A program made the translations under genes and the position numbers. Below are positions 1 through 8,166 of a DNA stretch of 14,614 bases, piece after piece. The DNA comes from Chitinophagaceae bacterium (lineage in GTDB: Bacteria > Bacteroidota > Bacteroidia > Chitinophagales > Chitinophagaceae), in NCBI GenBank assembly GCA_025963615.1, contig JAOQAL010000323.1, forward strand, positions 1 to 14,614, in the 5' to 3' direction. The stretch's first letter is position 1; every line of letters begins with the position of its first letter. The notes beneath the pieces were generated by a model that saw only the letters and a program-made list of their open reading frames with translations, was not told where the DNA came from and made no database searches.

Positions 1-121
1 CTGGCCTAAACGGAATTGATTTTAAAAAAACTATTTTATGCAATTAATTTTCAATTATACTTTCATTTTATTCAAATAATTTTATATACCTTTAAATTTT
101 CGTGTAAATAGTTATGGATTA

Positions 122-147
122 TTTGTTTTAATACGATTTATAGTTTA
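122..147 (+). promoter_or_regulatory. Weak candidate promoter for the peptidase-transporter operon
   Basis: TTTG at 122-125 and TAGTTTA at 141-147 resemble the Bacteroidota -33 (TTTG) and -7 (TAnnTTTG) elements. The 15-base spacing is short and the last base of the -7 box does not match. Transcription would start near 153-156, about 20 bases before the first codon. The surrounding 175 bases are extremely AT-rich and hold no gene. This is inference from a weak match. Confidence 0.2.
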
Positions 148-175
148 AAAATATTCCGAATTAAAAAGATGAAGA

Positions 176-2122
176 TTGGATAATTTTTTTAGTCTCAGTG
201 ATTTTGGAAAAATCCGCTTATTGAGCGATGTGAAGATAGCCAGGAATGCAGACTACATGATTGCGGTATCGACGCATCGGGATATAAATTTAAATGCGCA
301 TACAGATAATTTAATCAGGCTAGGTAGTCATGATGAAAAAGTAGAGCTCATTTCTGAAGGAAGCCTCCCGCAATGGTCCCCCGACGAAAAATCCATCGCT
401 TTTGTAAAAGATGATGAGAACGGAGTTCCCGCTATTTGGATTATAAATATGCTATCAGGCAAAAAGAACAACCTGGTAAATATATTCTCTTCCGAATATT
501 TTATGGGCCATTATGCAGAAACCAATTTTTCCTGGTCCCCCGATGGCAAATACATCGCTTATATAAGTACAGAACCATCCGGTAATGACTTCAATAAAAA
601 GGAAGTTGAAGTTATTGATTCCTTTTTATACAAGACCAAGGGCGGGCGCGGAAGAAGGCTGTTTGCAGAAAAGAAAAACTATCATGTCTGGATGGTTGCT
701 ATCGAAGGGGGTAACCCGGTTTGTTTAACGAAAGGAGAATACAATGAGCATTCTTTATGCTGGTCACCGGACAGCTCGTATATAGCGTTTATATCCAACA
801 GAAGCGGAAAAGAGGATATTAATTACTGCAATGATTTGTGGATTGTAAATACAAGGACCGCCGAAATCGAAAAGATTGAAACAGGCCATTTAAAGTGCTT
901 CAATCCCGTCTGGTCTCCTTCTGGAAAATATATAGGATGGATTGGCGCAAAAGGAAAAACTATTTCAAAAGATAGTCAGGCCGAGGATAATCGGTTATAT
1001 GTTACCGATATAACTACGAAAGAATATTTTTGTCTCAGCAAAGGATTTGACCGGCGAATAAACAAAATTTGCTGGCATCCCAATGAAAAGCTGATTTATT
1101 TTACGGCTGGCAGCGCAGGTTCCACCGGCATATATTCTTTGGATTTTTTTGGTAAAACAGAAGTGGTTTTAACAGGCGATTACACGGTGAAAGATTTCAG
1201 CCTGAGTCATTCTGGAAATGAAATTGCGTTAATTAAAAATGATATTACCCATCCTGATGAAATTTACCTGTATCATACGGAAAGCAAAATCCTGAAACGT
1301 GTTTCCAATGAAAACGGGATCGTCTCACAAAATTGCCATTTCAGCGATGTTGAAACCTTTTGGATTGAAAGTTTTGACGAAACCCCTGTTCAAGGCTGGC
1401 TAATGAAACCTGCAGCCTTTACCAGCGGCAGAAAATATCCCTTGATTTTAGTGATTCATGGCGGACCGCATAATATGTTTGGATATGAGTTTGAAGAAAG
1501 AATGCAATTACTTTCAGGAAGAGGTTATGGGGTGCTTTTTATGAATCCCCGTGGCAGTTATGGCTATGGTCAGTCCTTTTCATCAGGCTGCAAGCAAAAC
1601 TGGGGGGGTGGGGACTATCAGGATTTGATGGCTGGTATTGAATTTATCTTATCCCATAATGACTGGATTGATCCGGAAAGACTGGGTGTGACCGGCCAGA
1701 GTTATGGAGGCTATATGACCAACTGGATTATAACGCAAACAAAGCGTTTTAAAGCCGCCGTATCAGATGGCAGCATCAGTAATCTGATCAGCTTTGCCGG
1801 GACGTCTTTATATAGTTGCCTTATCGAGGCTGAATTCAATGGATTGCCCTGTGAAAATTATTCCTTGCTGTGGCAATGGTCTCCGTTGCGGAATGTGAAA
1901 AATGTGTCCACTCCAACATTATTTCTTCATGGCGAAAAGGATAATGAGGTTCCTGTTTCACAGGCGGAAGAAATGTATTCAGCGGTAAAAAGACTTGAAG
2001 TTGAAACGGCGTTGGTTCGTTACCAGGAGGAAGGCCATGGGTGGAGACCTGATTTAAAACCATTAAATAGAATGGATCTGTACAAGCGAATGTTTAATTG
2101 GTATGAAATGTATTTGAAATAA
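176..2122 (+). CDS. S9 family peptidase (acylaminoacyl-peptidase / prolyl oligopeptidase-like)
   Basis: Serine peptidase that would release residues or blocked amino acids from short peptides. No signal peptide is visible, so it should be cytoplasmic. Residues about 15-400 form a beta-propeller with repeated WSPD-type motifs (WSPDEKSIAF, WSPDGKYIAY, WSPDSSYIAF, WSPSGKYIGW, WHPNEKLIYF). Residues about 400-648 are the alpha/beta-hydrolase domain, with HGGPH, NPRGSYGYGQSF and WGGGDYQD, all typical of S9C enzymes. The nucleophile motif is GQSYGGY with Ser509; Asp589 (HGEKDNEVP) and His621 (EEGHGW) complete the triad. The length of 648 residues is normal for the family. The start is a TTG at 176, because an in-frame TGA lies at 170-172 and the first in-frame ATG (257) would remove part of the first blade. 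An out-of-frame ATG sits at 169. Family assignment is firm; the natural substrate is unknown. Confidence 0.93.
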   Translation: MDNFFSLSDFGKIRLLSDVKIARNADYMIAVSTHRDINLNAHTDNLIRLGSHDEKVELISEGSLPQWSPDEKSIAFVKDDENGVPAIWIINMLSGKKNNLVNIFSSEYFMGHYAETNFSWSPDGKYIAYISTEPSGNDFNKKEVEVIDSFLYKTKGGRGRRLFAEKKNYHVWMVAIEGGNPVCLTKGEYNEHSLCWSPDSSYIAFISNRSGKEDINYCNDLWIVNTRTAEIEKIETGHLKCFNPVWSPSGKYIGWIGAKGKTISKDSQAEDNRLYVTDITTKEYFCLSKGFDRRINKICWHPNEKLIYFTAGSAGSTGIYSLDFFGKTEVVLTGDYTVKDFSLSHSGNEIALIKNDITHPDEIYLYHTESKILKRVSNENGIVSQNCHFSDVETFWIESFDETPVQGWLMKPAAFTSGRKYPLILVIHGGPHNMFGYEFEERMQLLSGRGYGVLFMNPRGSYGYGQSFSSGCKQNWGGGDYQDLMAGIEFILSHNDWIDPERLGVTGQSYGGYMTNWIITQTKRFKAAVSDGSISNLISFAGTSLYSCLIEAEFNGLPCENYSLLWQWSPLRNVKNVSTPTLFLHGEKDNEVPVSQAEEMYSAVKRLEVETALVRYQEEGHGWRPDLKPLNRMDLYKRMFNWYEMYLK

Positions 2123-2139
2123 AAAAACTTTCTGGTATT

Positions 2140-3018
2140 ATGGGTAAGAGTAAGAGGTGGCAGCTATTTGTATTTATACATGTTTGTTTTATGGGAGTGT
2201 GGGGTGCTTTAATTGAAATACCGGAAAAAAACGGCTTTCCACCAACTCTTGGTTATGTAGTGTGGGCTATTACCATGGTGCCGGTTGCTTTATTTGCGCT
2301 CAAAGAAAATAAATGGAAAATTGAAAGGGATAGTCGTTCCATCCTGCTTGGGATGCTTGTCGGTATTTTGGGATCTGTTGGTCAATTGATCTTATTTTTT
2401 TGCCTGACGGTTGTTCCTGCCTACCTGGTCTTTCCCATTCTTTCATTAACCCCGGTGATCACCATTTTAATGGCCGCTGGTATTTTAAAAGAACGAACCG
2501 GTAAAGCCGGTTGGATAGGAATTGCAATCGCAATCATAGCCATTTTTCTGATCTCCTACCAGCCGCAAAATGGAGCAGGTAAGTATGAGTATAAATGGCT
2601 TTTGTTATCAATTGTCCCTTTATTGGTGTGGGGAGCGCAGGGGTTCTTTATGAGATGGGCCAATGAAACAAGCAGCGCCGAATCAATCTTCTTTTATATG
2701 ATGATTTCATCATTTCTGTTTGTTCCGGTAGCATTGTATATGACAGATTTTTCAACCCCCGTTAATTTAGGATTTAAGGGTCCCTGGCTGGCTGCCATAG
2801 TTCAAGGCATGAATTCCATTGGAGCTCTTTGCCTGGTGTATGCCTTCCGGTATGGAAAAGCAATAATCGTTGCTCCCATGACAACCGCTTTATCACCGGT
2901 TCTTACAGTTTTAATTTCGCTTTTTATCTACGCAGTTATTCCTCATCCCATAATCATTACAGGTATTATACTCGCCATTGTATCAGCATTACTAATGAGC
3001 AGGGAAGAGACAAAATAA
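2140..3018 (+). CDS. EamA/DMT-family membrane transporter
   Basis: Inner-membrane permease of the drug/metabolite transporter superfamily, which includes exporters of amino acids and other small metabolites; the substrate cannot be read from the sequence. The 292 residues show about ten hydrophobic helices in two halves, the EamA duplication. The first half ends with TPVITILMAAGILKERTGKAGW, close to the usual family pattern of a Pro-containing helix, a Glu-Arg and then a Gly-rich helix. The second half has SPVLTVLISLFIY but lacks the matching Glu-Arg, reading AVIPHP instead. The ATG lies 17 bases after the peptidase stop, so both are probably co-transcribed. The peptidase could generate a product that this permease moves, but that is only inference. 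The next gene is 392 bases away, so this likely ends the operon. Confidence 0.88.
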   Translation: MGKSKRWQLFVFIHVCFMGVWGALIEIPEKNGFPPTLGYVVWAITMVPVALFALKENKWKIERDSRSILLGMLVGILGSVGQLILFFCLTVVPAYLVFPILSLTPVITILMAAGILKERTGKAGWIGIAIAIIAIFLISYQPQNGAGKYEYKWLLLSIVPLLVWGAQGFFMRWANETSSAESIFFYMMISSFLFVPVALYMTDFSTPVNLGFKGPWLAAIVQGMNSIGALCLVYAFRYGKAIIVAPMTTALSPVLTVLISLFIYAVIPHPIIITGIILAIVSALLMSREETK

Positions 3019-3110
3019 AAATTAACTTACCAATTAGCCCCAGAGAGTGACAGGATGCAGGATTTCAGGTTTTGAAACAGGCACTCCAATCTTTCGATTC
3101 TTGCTTTTTT

Positions 3111-3149
3111 ATGAATTTATAGATTCATTTTGTTTCTATAAAATTATAG
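3111..3149 (+). terminator. Possible weak terminator hairpins after the transporter gene
   Basis: ATGAAT (3111-3116) and ATTCAT (3123-3128) form a perfect 6-base inverted repeat with a 6-base loop, followed by the T-rich TTTGTTTCT. A second inverted repeat, CTATA (3136-3140) and TATAG (3145-3149), follows at once. The stems are short and almost entirely A-T, so strong termination is doubtful. They lie 93 bases past the transporter stop, a reasonable place for an operon end. Confidence 0.22.
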
Positions 3150-3357
3150 TTCACCCGCTTGTCGCCATACCAGCACTTACTTAACCGTATAAAAAAAACC
3201 GGGAATTAGCTTTTAAATTATTATAAATCAGTTATTAACCTCGACTAAATCCGGAATTTGAATTCTTTATGTTAAGTTTTTTTTAATTAACAGTATAAAT
3301 TTTTTTTAAATAAAATGAAACTATATTATATTGCATAGTAATTAATAATAATTTCAT

Positions 3358-3386
3358 TTTGTTTTTATTGTAAAAGAATACATTTT
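3358..3386 (+). promoter_or_regulatory. Bacteroidota -33/-7 promoter candidate for susC
   Basis: TTTG at 3358-3361 matches the -33 element, and TACATTTT at 3379-3386 matches the -7 consensus TAnnTTTG except at the last base, with 17 bases between them. The predicted transcript would start near 3392-3394 and leave a leader of about 18 bases. That leader (AAAACCCAAACTAAT before the ATG) is A-rich and lacks a Shine-Dalgarno site, as is common in this phylum. It is placed to drive the whole locus. Confidence 0.45.
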
Positions 3387-3410
3387 TATATTTTTAAAAC
3401 CCAAACTAAT

Positions 3411-6400
3411 ATGTTTAATTTACGCAAGGTTTTACTGGGTATTTTTATGTTGCTCAGTGCGGTTGCATTCGCTCAGGTGAGGACCCTGAAGGGAAAAGTT
3501 GAATCTTCAAAAGGCCCCTTGAAAGGGGCGTCTGTGTCGATTGAAAACGGGGGAGGAACCTTTACAGAGGAAGACGGATCGTTTTCAATTGAGGCCCCGG
3601 CCAAACAAGTCGTATTAAATATATCTTATGTAGGCTTCACGGATATACGCCGGGTCGTCAAGGCCGATGAATCTGACATAACGTTATTATTAGAAGAATC
3701 GTCGGGAAAAGGTAATCTCGGCGAAGTCGTGGTGGTTGCGATGAATATTAAACAAAAAGCTAAATCACTTGTTTATGCAACCCAGAATGTAAAAACTGCT
3801 GAGCTGATAGAGGCGAGGGATCCTAACAACATACTGAATTCGTTGCAGGGAAAAGTGGCGAATGTAGTGGTTACACAAAGCTCAGCAGGTGTAGGAGGTG
3901 ATGCACGGTTTATCTTACGGGGAAACAGATCATTAACTGGGAATAGCAGCGCGCTAATAGTAGTGGATGGTATTCCACTCGGAAATAATGTTGGAGATCC
4001 CGGTATTCAACCTGATAATATCGAATCCGTCACCATATTAAATGGTGCTTCTGGCGCTGCATTATATGGAACGGCGGCTGGTAATGGTGTTATTGTTATT
4101 AGTACAAAAAAAGGTAAAGCCAATAAATTAACGGTGAATGTGAATTCAGGAGCTGTTTTTGAATCGCCTTTTGCCTTACCCAAAATGCAAAATACCTATG
4201 GGCAGGGTTCTGCCGGTACCTTGGATGCTACAGCAGGTGATAGCTGGGGTGCAAAAATGGATGGACAGAGCTACACAGATTATTTGGGAAATGCAGCAAG
4301 CTATTCACCTCAGCGGGATAATGTAAAGGATTTCTTTAGAAATGGATTAGGCCTGAATAATTCAATCAGCGTTTCAGGAGGATCTGAAAAAGTACAAACA
4401 TTTTTATCGTATGCCAACAATGCGGTACAGGGAATTGTTCCGAACAATAATTTGATATCACACATAATAAACCTTCGCCTGACCAATCAGATTACTAAGA
4501 AAATTTCAACGGATGCCAAGGTTACCTATTTGAGGAGAGATATCAAAAACAGGCCAAGATCCGGCGAAGGAAATACACCGGTATTGGATATTTATCAGAT
4601 TCCGCGAAATGTAAGTACGGATCAGGCAAAACAATTTGAAACCCTGAATAGTGTTGGCGCCCTTACACCCACTGCATGGCCTTCTACACAAGGTGGAGTA
4701 TATGGTAATCCTTACTGGGCCAACCAGCGGGATCTATCGGCCATGGGAAGAGATAATATTGTAGGCTTCTTACGGGTAAAATATCAAATCACTGATTGGC
4801 TTAGTTTAACCGGTAGCGGCAATATGGACAAGGCTACCGATCAGAATGACAGGAGAATCTATGATGGAACCTGGTCATGGAATAACTTCCCGGGTGGAAC
4901 GTACAGTGACACGCTGAACACCTATACTCAAAAATGGTTTGATGTGATGCTGGAGGGAACGAACAAGATTGGAAACGATTTCAGGATCAATTATAATGTC
5001 GGCGCTATCTATCTTAATAATAAAGTACAAAGCAACTCAACAACCGCGAATGGTTTAAGTGTAGCCGATAAATTCAGCCTTATTTACGGATCCACGCTGG
5101 CCAGTTCACAATTGGAACAGGAAGTGGAAACCCAATCGGTTTTTGGTAAATTGGCTGTGTCATATAAAGAAGCTATTTATCTCGACGCAAGTTTAAGAAA
5201 TGACTGGATCTCTGTTCTTCCGGCTCCCCATTCAGTTATGTATCCTTCAATTGGTACATCAGTTATTATTTCTGAATTAGTAAAACTTCCCAAATCAATA
5301 TCATTCCTGAAAGCAAACCTGAACTATGCAGAAGTGGGTAATGGTGGGCAATTCGGCTTACTGTCGCCATACTATAATTATAGTCCGGGTGTTGGTGCAG
5401 GTGCAATATATCGCAATAGTACACTTCCCTTCTATGATCTGAAACCAGAATTAGTGAAGAGCATTGAAGCGGGAGTTCAGGCAAGATTTCTGAATAATAA
5501 ACTTGGTTTTACATTAAACCTCTATAAGAGCAATTCAACGAATCAACTTCTTACACTAACTGTTCCGGTTGGAATAGGATATAGCACACGCTATATTAAT
5601 GCCGGCGACATTCAGAATAAAGGCGTGGAATTGCAGGTTAGCGCTACACCGGTTAGCAGAAAGAACTTTAGCTGGAATATTGATTTCAACCTGGGAATGA
5701 ACCGGAATAAAGTACTTAAAATATCTAATGATATTAGTGTAGTCCGATATGGCCATGGCGATTGGGGCGGTTATCCTCAGGCGGCCGTTGGAGGAAGTTT
5801 TGGTGATATGACAGGCGCTCAATGGTACAAAAATGATAAAGGGCAATTCGTGGTGAGTGCGGAGGGCAAGCCAATCACTACGGCTGATATGGGTTTAACA
5901 CCTCAGGTAATCGGGAATCCAAATCCGAAAGCTACCATGGGATTAACCAATTCGGTTACTTACAAACGGTTTTCGGCTCGCATACTGGTGGATGGCCGCG
6001 TTGGTGGAGAAGTAATTTCAGGTACAGAAATGAATTTATCATTCAGCGGAATTACCGATGCAACATTAAAGTATCGTGAAGGTGGATGGAACCTTGGTGC
6101 TGTAGACGCAAACGGACAGCCAGTAACTAATACTATTACCGCCCAGGAATTCTGGCAATCGGTTTCGTCTAAACGATTTGGCACCGGCGAGTTTTTTGTG
6201 TATGACGCTACCAATTTCAGGATAAGAGAATTTTCAGTGGCTTATGATATTCCTCTCAATAATAACAAATACGTCAAGGCCGTAAGACTCTCGGCCGTAG
6301 GACGTAACCTGTTGTGGTTATACAGGGGAAGCAGCAAATTAAACATCCCTGGTTTAGAGAAAAGAAAAATGTGGTTTGACCCGGATATGACCCTTGGCAA

Positions 6401-6479
6401 CGGCAACTTCCAGGGAGTGGAATATGGTGCATTACCATCAACAAGAAGCATTGGACTCAATCTGCAGGTAACCTTCTAA
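3411..6479 (+). CDS. SusC/RagA-family TonB-linked outer-membrane transporter
   Basis: Outer-membrane beta-barrel that imports oligosaccharides or other ligands, powered by TonB-ExbBD, with the SusD-like lipoprotein encoded next as its lid. A signal peptide covers residues 1-21, with predicted cleavage AFA|Q. Residues about 24-96 form a carboxypeptidase-regulatory-like domain (GKVES, TFTEEDGSFSI, ISYVGF). A TonB-box-like GEVVVVA is at about 104-110. The plug domain follows, with the SusC signature LRGNRSLTGNSSALIVVDGIPL near 168-190 and VIVISTKKG after it. The rest is barrel and ends LNLQVTF, a terminal aromatic typical of BAM substrates. There is no STN domain, so it is probably not a transducer type that signals to an anti-sigma factor. 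The length of 1022 residues is normal and the reading frame is intact. It is the first gene of the locus, 28 bases before the SusD start. The imported substrate is unknown. Confidence 0.96.
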   Translation: MFNLRKVLLGIFMLLSAVAFAQVRTLKGKVESSKGPLKGASVSIENGGGTFTEEDGSFSIEAPAKQVVLNISYVGFTDIRRVVKADESDITLLLEESSGKGNLGEVVVVAMNIKQKAKSLVYATQNVKTAELIEARDPNNILNSLQGKVANVVVTQSSAGVGGDARFILRGNRSLTGNSSALIVVDGIPLGNNVGDPGIQPDNIESVTILNGASGAALYGTAAGNGVIVISTKKGKANKLTVNVNSGAVFESPFALPKMQNTYGQGSAGTLDATAGDSWGAKMDGQSYTDYLGNAASYSPQRDNVKDFFRNGLGLNNSISVSGGSEKVQTFLSYANNAVQGIVPNNNLISHIINLRLTNQITKKISTDAKVTYLRRDIKNRPRSGEGNTPVLDIYQIPRNVSTDQAKQFETLNSVGALTPTAWPSTQGGVYGNPYWANQRDLSAMGRDNIVGFLRVKYQITDWLSLTGSGNMDKATDQNDRRIYDGTWSWNNFPGGTYSDTLNTYTQKWFDVMLEGTNKIGNDFRINYNVGAIYLNNKVQSNSTTANGLSVADKFSLIYGSTLASSQLEQEVETQSVFGKLAVSYKEAIYLDASLRNDWISVLPAPHSVMYPSIGTSVIISELVKLPKSISFLKANLNYAEVGNGGQFGLLSPYYNYSPGVGAGAIYRNSTLPFYDLKPELVKSIEAGVQARFLNNKLGFTLNLYKSNSTNQLLTLTVPVGIGYSTRYINAGDIQNKGVELQVSATPVSRKNFSWNIDFNLGMNRNKVLKISNDISVVRYGHGDWGGYPQAAVGGSFGDMTGAQWYKNDKGQFVVSAEGKPITTADMGLTPQVIGNPNPKATMGLTNSVTYKRFSARILVDGRVGGEVISGTEMNLSFSGITDATLKYREGGWNLGAVDANGQPVTNTITAQEFWQSVSSKRFGTGEFFVYDATNFRIREFSVAYDIPLNNNKYVKAVRLSAVGRNLLWLYRGSSKLNIPGLEKRKMWFDPDMTLGNGNFQGVEYGALPSTRSIGLNLQVTF

Positions 6480-6507
6480 TTAGATAATCAAGAATAAATA
6501 TTTGTTT

Positions 6508-8088
6508 ATGAAAAATAAATTATTGTCTTCCTTCCGCATTATACATATTAGCGTGGCGATGGCTGGTATATTAATTTTATCGGGCTGCACAAAAAAATTT
6601 CCGGAAAAAGATGTTGATCAGAATACGCTGGGTACCATCGGGCCTTCTCAATTACCTTATATATTTTCCGGAGCTCAGAAATATGCTTCCGCCATTGGAA
6701 GTTACCAGGTAGATCAAAATCTTACCGCTGACGTGTATGCGCAATATTTTGCAATTGACGTGACCTATTTCCCGACAGACCGGTACGAAGTGGTATCGGA
6801 CTGGAACCAGGAATCTTTTAACATTGCCTACTTACAGGTAATGCCCCAGTTGCAAACAATTTTTTCAAATTATGATTCAACATCAGCTGAATATGCCGTT
6901 GCCAATGTGATGTGGGTTTGGACGTTTCATAGGGTGACAGATTATTTTGGTCCGATCCCTTATTTTAATGCGGGTACCGGCACCAATGCCGTAGCATACG
7001 ATCCACAGGATAAAATTTATGCGGATTTCTTTAAGCGACTCAATGATGCCATTACCATTTTAAAAACCAAAACATCGGAGCACCCTTTCGGTACTTTTGA
7101 TCTGATGTTTGCAGGAGATGTGAATAAATGGGTTAAGTTCGCCAACACGCTCAAGTTGAGACTTGCGCTCAGAATTTCAAAGGTGGATCCGGTACAAGCG
7201 AAGACAGAAGCAGAATCTGCTTTTGCAGATGGAGTATTAACAGCTAGTCCAGCTGAAGACGTATACGTGAGCCGGGATGGGAGTAAGAATGATCCTAATG
7301 GCTTATCTACAATGTCTGACTGGAATGAATTCAGAATGAGCGCTACCATGGAATCCGTTTTAAAAGGATATAATGATCCGCGTATGCCTGAGTATTTTCT
7401 TCCGGCTGCAAATACCGGTACCTATGAAGGCCTGAGAAATGGAGTTTCTGTTGGTCAACTGGCTGATCCATTAAATAAGGCTGCTGCTAATTCACATGTT
7501 GGCGCCAGATGGGCGTCACCTGCCTTCGGCGGACTCGACAGCTATAAATCTACGCCTGCGAATATAATGTGCGTTGCAGAAGCTTATTTTCTGCGGGCTG
7601 AAGCTGCGTTACTAGGATGGAATATGGGTGGAACCGTTCAGGAACTTTATGAAGCAGGTATCACGAATTCATTAAAGCAATGGGGAGTTACAGATAATAC
7701 TACCATTCAAAATTATATCAATAGCACAGCCACCCCAATAGCTCCCCAGGATTTTCTTAATTCACCGGCTGTTTCAACTGTGCCGATTAAATTTAACGGT
7801 GCGGATCAGGCCATTCAGTTAAAGCAGATAGCAACCCAAAAATGGCTTTCATTATTTCCAGATGGTCATGAAGCCTGGGCAGATTACAGGAGAAGTCATG
7901 CGCTTGACTTATACCCGGTGGCAAACTCTGATAACCCCGACCTTACGAATCCTGCTACACAGTGGATAAGGAGGTTACCTTTTCTTATGTCAGAAAGAGT
8001 ATCCAATACAGCTGAAACGGAAAAAGCGGTCCAATTGCTGGGAGGACCTGATAAGATTACAACTCCACTTTGGTGGGATAAAAACTAA
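6508..8088 (+). CDS. SusD/RagB-family (SusD-like_2) surface lipoprotein
   Basis: Glycan-binding lipoprotein that partners the adjacent SusC at the outer membrane. The N-terminus has a lipoprotein signal ending LILSGC, making Cys27 the lipidated residue, followed by TKKFPEKDVD. The body fits the SusD-like_2 branch: WVKFANTLKLRLALRIS at about 208-224, NVMWVWTFHRVTDYFGPIPY before it, and C-terminal KWLSLFPDGHEAWADYRR, which corresponds to the usual W-hhh-dg-EaW-d-RR segment. TPR-like helices are expected throughout. I chose ATG 6508 (526 residues), because it gives a normal lipoprotein leader; an in-frame TTG two codons earlier (6502) is possible but unneeded. The gene lies 28 bases after susC, so the two are certainly co-transcribed. 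The sequence gives no direct clue to ligand specificity. Confidence 0.95.
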   Translation: MKNKLLSSFRIIHISVAMAGILILSGCTKKFPEKDVDQNTLGTIGPSQLPYIFSGAQKYASAIGSYQVDQNLTADVYAQYFAIDVTYFPTDRYEVVSDWNQESFNIAYLQVMPQLQTIFSNYDSTSAEYAVANVMWVWTFHRVTDYFGPIPYFNAGTGTNAVAYDPQDKIYADFFKRLNDAITILKTKTSEHPFGTFDLMFAGDVNKWVKFANTLKLRLALRISKVDPVQAKTEAESAFADGVLTASPAEDVYVSRDGSKNDPNGLSTMSDWNEFRMSATMESVLKGYNDPRMPEYFLPAANTGTYEGLRNGVSVGQLADPLNKAAANSHVGARWASPAFGGLDSYKSTPANIMCVAEAYFLRAEAALLGWNMGGTVQELYEAGITNSLKQWGVTDNTTIQNYINSTATPIAPQDFLNSPAVSTVPIKFNGADQAIQLKQIATQKWLSLFPDGHEAWADYRRSHALDLYPVANSDNPDLTNPATQWIRRLPFLMSERVSNTAETEKAVQLLGGPDKITTPLWWDKN

Positions 8089-8166
8089 TAACGGTCTGTC
8101 GTTTCAGGTAATGGTTCTGAAAAATGCACAACCTTTAAGAATTCAGGAATTAATAAAAAAATTAAA

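Larger units (their letters stand above)
3019..3410. other. AT-rich intergenic region between the two operons
   Basis: This stretch has no convincing gene on either strand. The first 170 bases have mixed composition; from about 3190 it becomes very AT-rich with long T and A runs. It contains two small inverted repeats near 3111-3149 and the susC promoter candidate at 3358-3386, both listed separately. I see no riboswitch, tRNA or insertion-sequence remnant in it. Confidence 0.7.

Noticed and set aside
1612..1622. Run of seven G bases as a possible phase-variation or frameshift site in the peptidase
   Set aside because: The run encodes the conserved WGGGDYQD motif of S9 enzymes and the frame is intact on both sides.
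2829..3050. Plus-strand open frame overlapping the transporter end
   Set aside because: It is a frame-shifted reading of the last transporter helices; its protein has no plausible domain.
3071..3082. TTTGAAACAGGC shared with the start of the DUF5107 gene (near 12851)
   Set aside because: A single 12-base match is expected several times by chance within 14.6 kb, and similarity does not extend beyond it.
5960..6214. Minus-strand open frame of 84 codons inside susC
   Set aside because: It lies wholly within a strongly supported gene, has no leader or neighbour, and its protein resembles nothing. The same holds for other reverse-strand frames inside the genes.
6502..6507. TTG start for the SusD-like gene two codons upstream of the ATG
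   Set aside because: The ATG at 6508 gives a normal lipoprotein leader, so the extra Leu-Phe is not needed.
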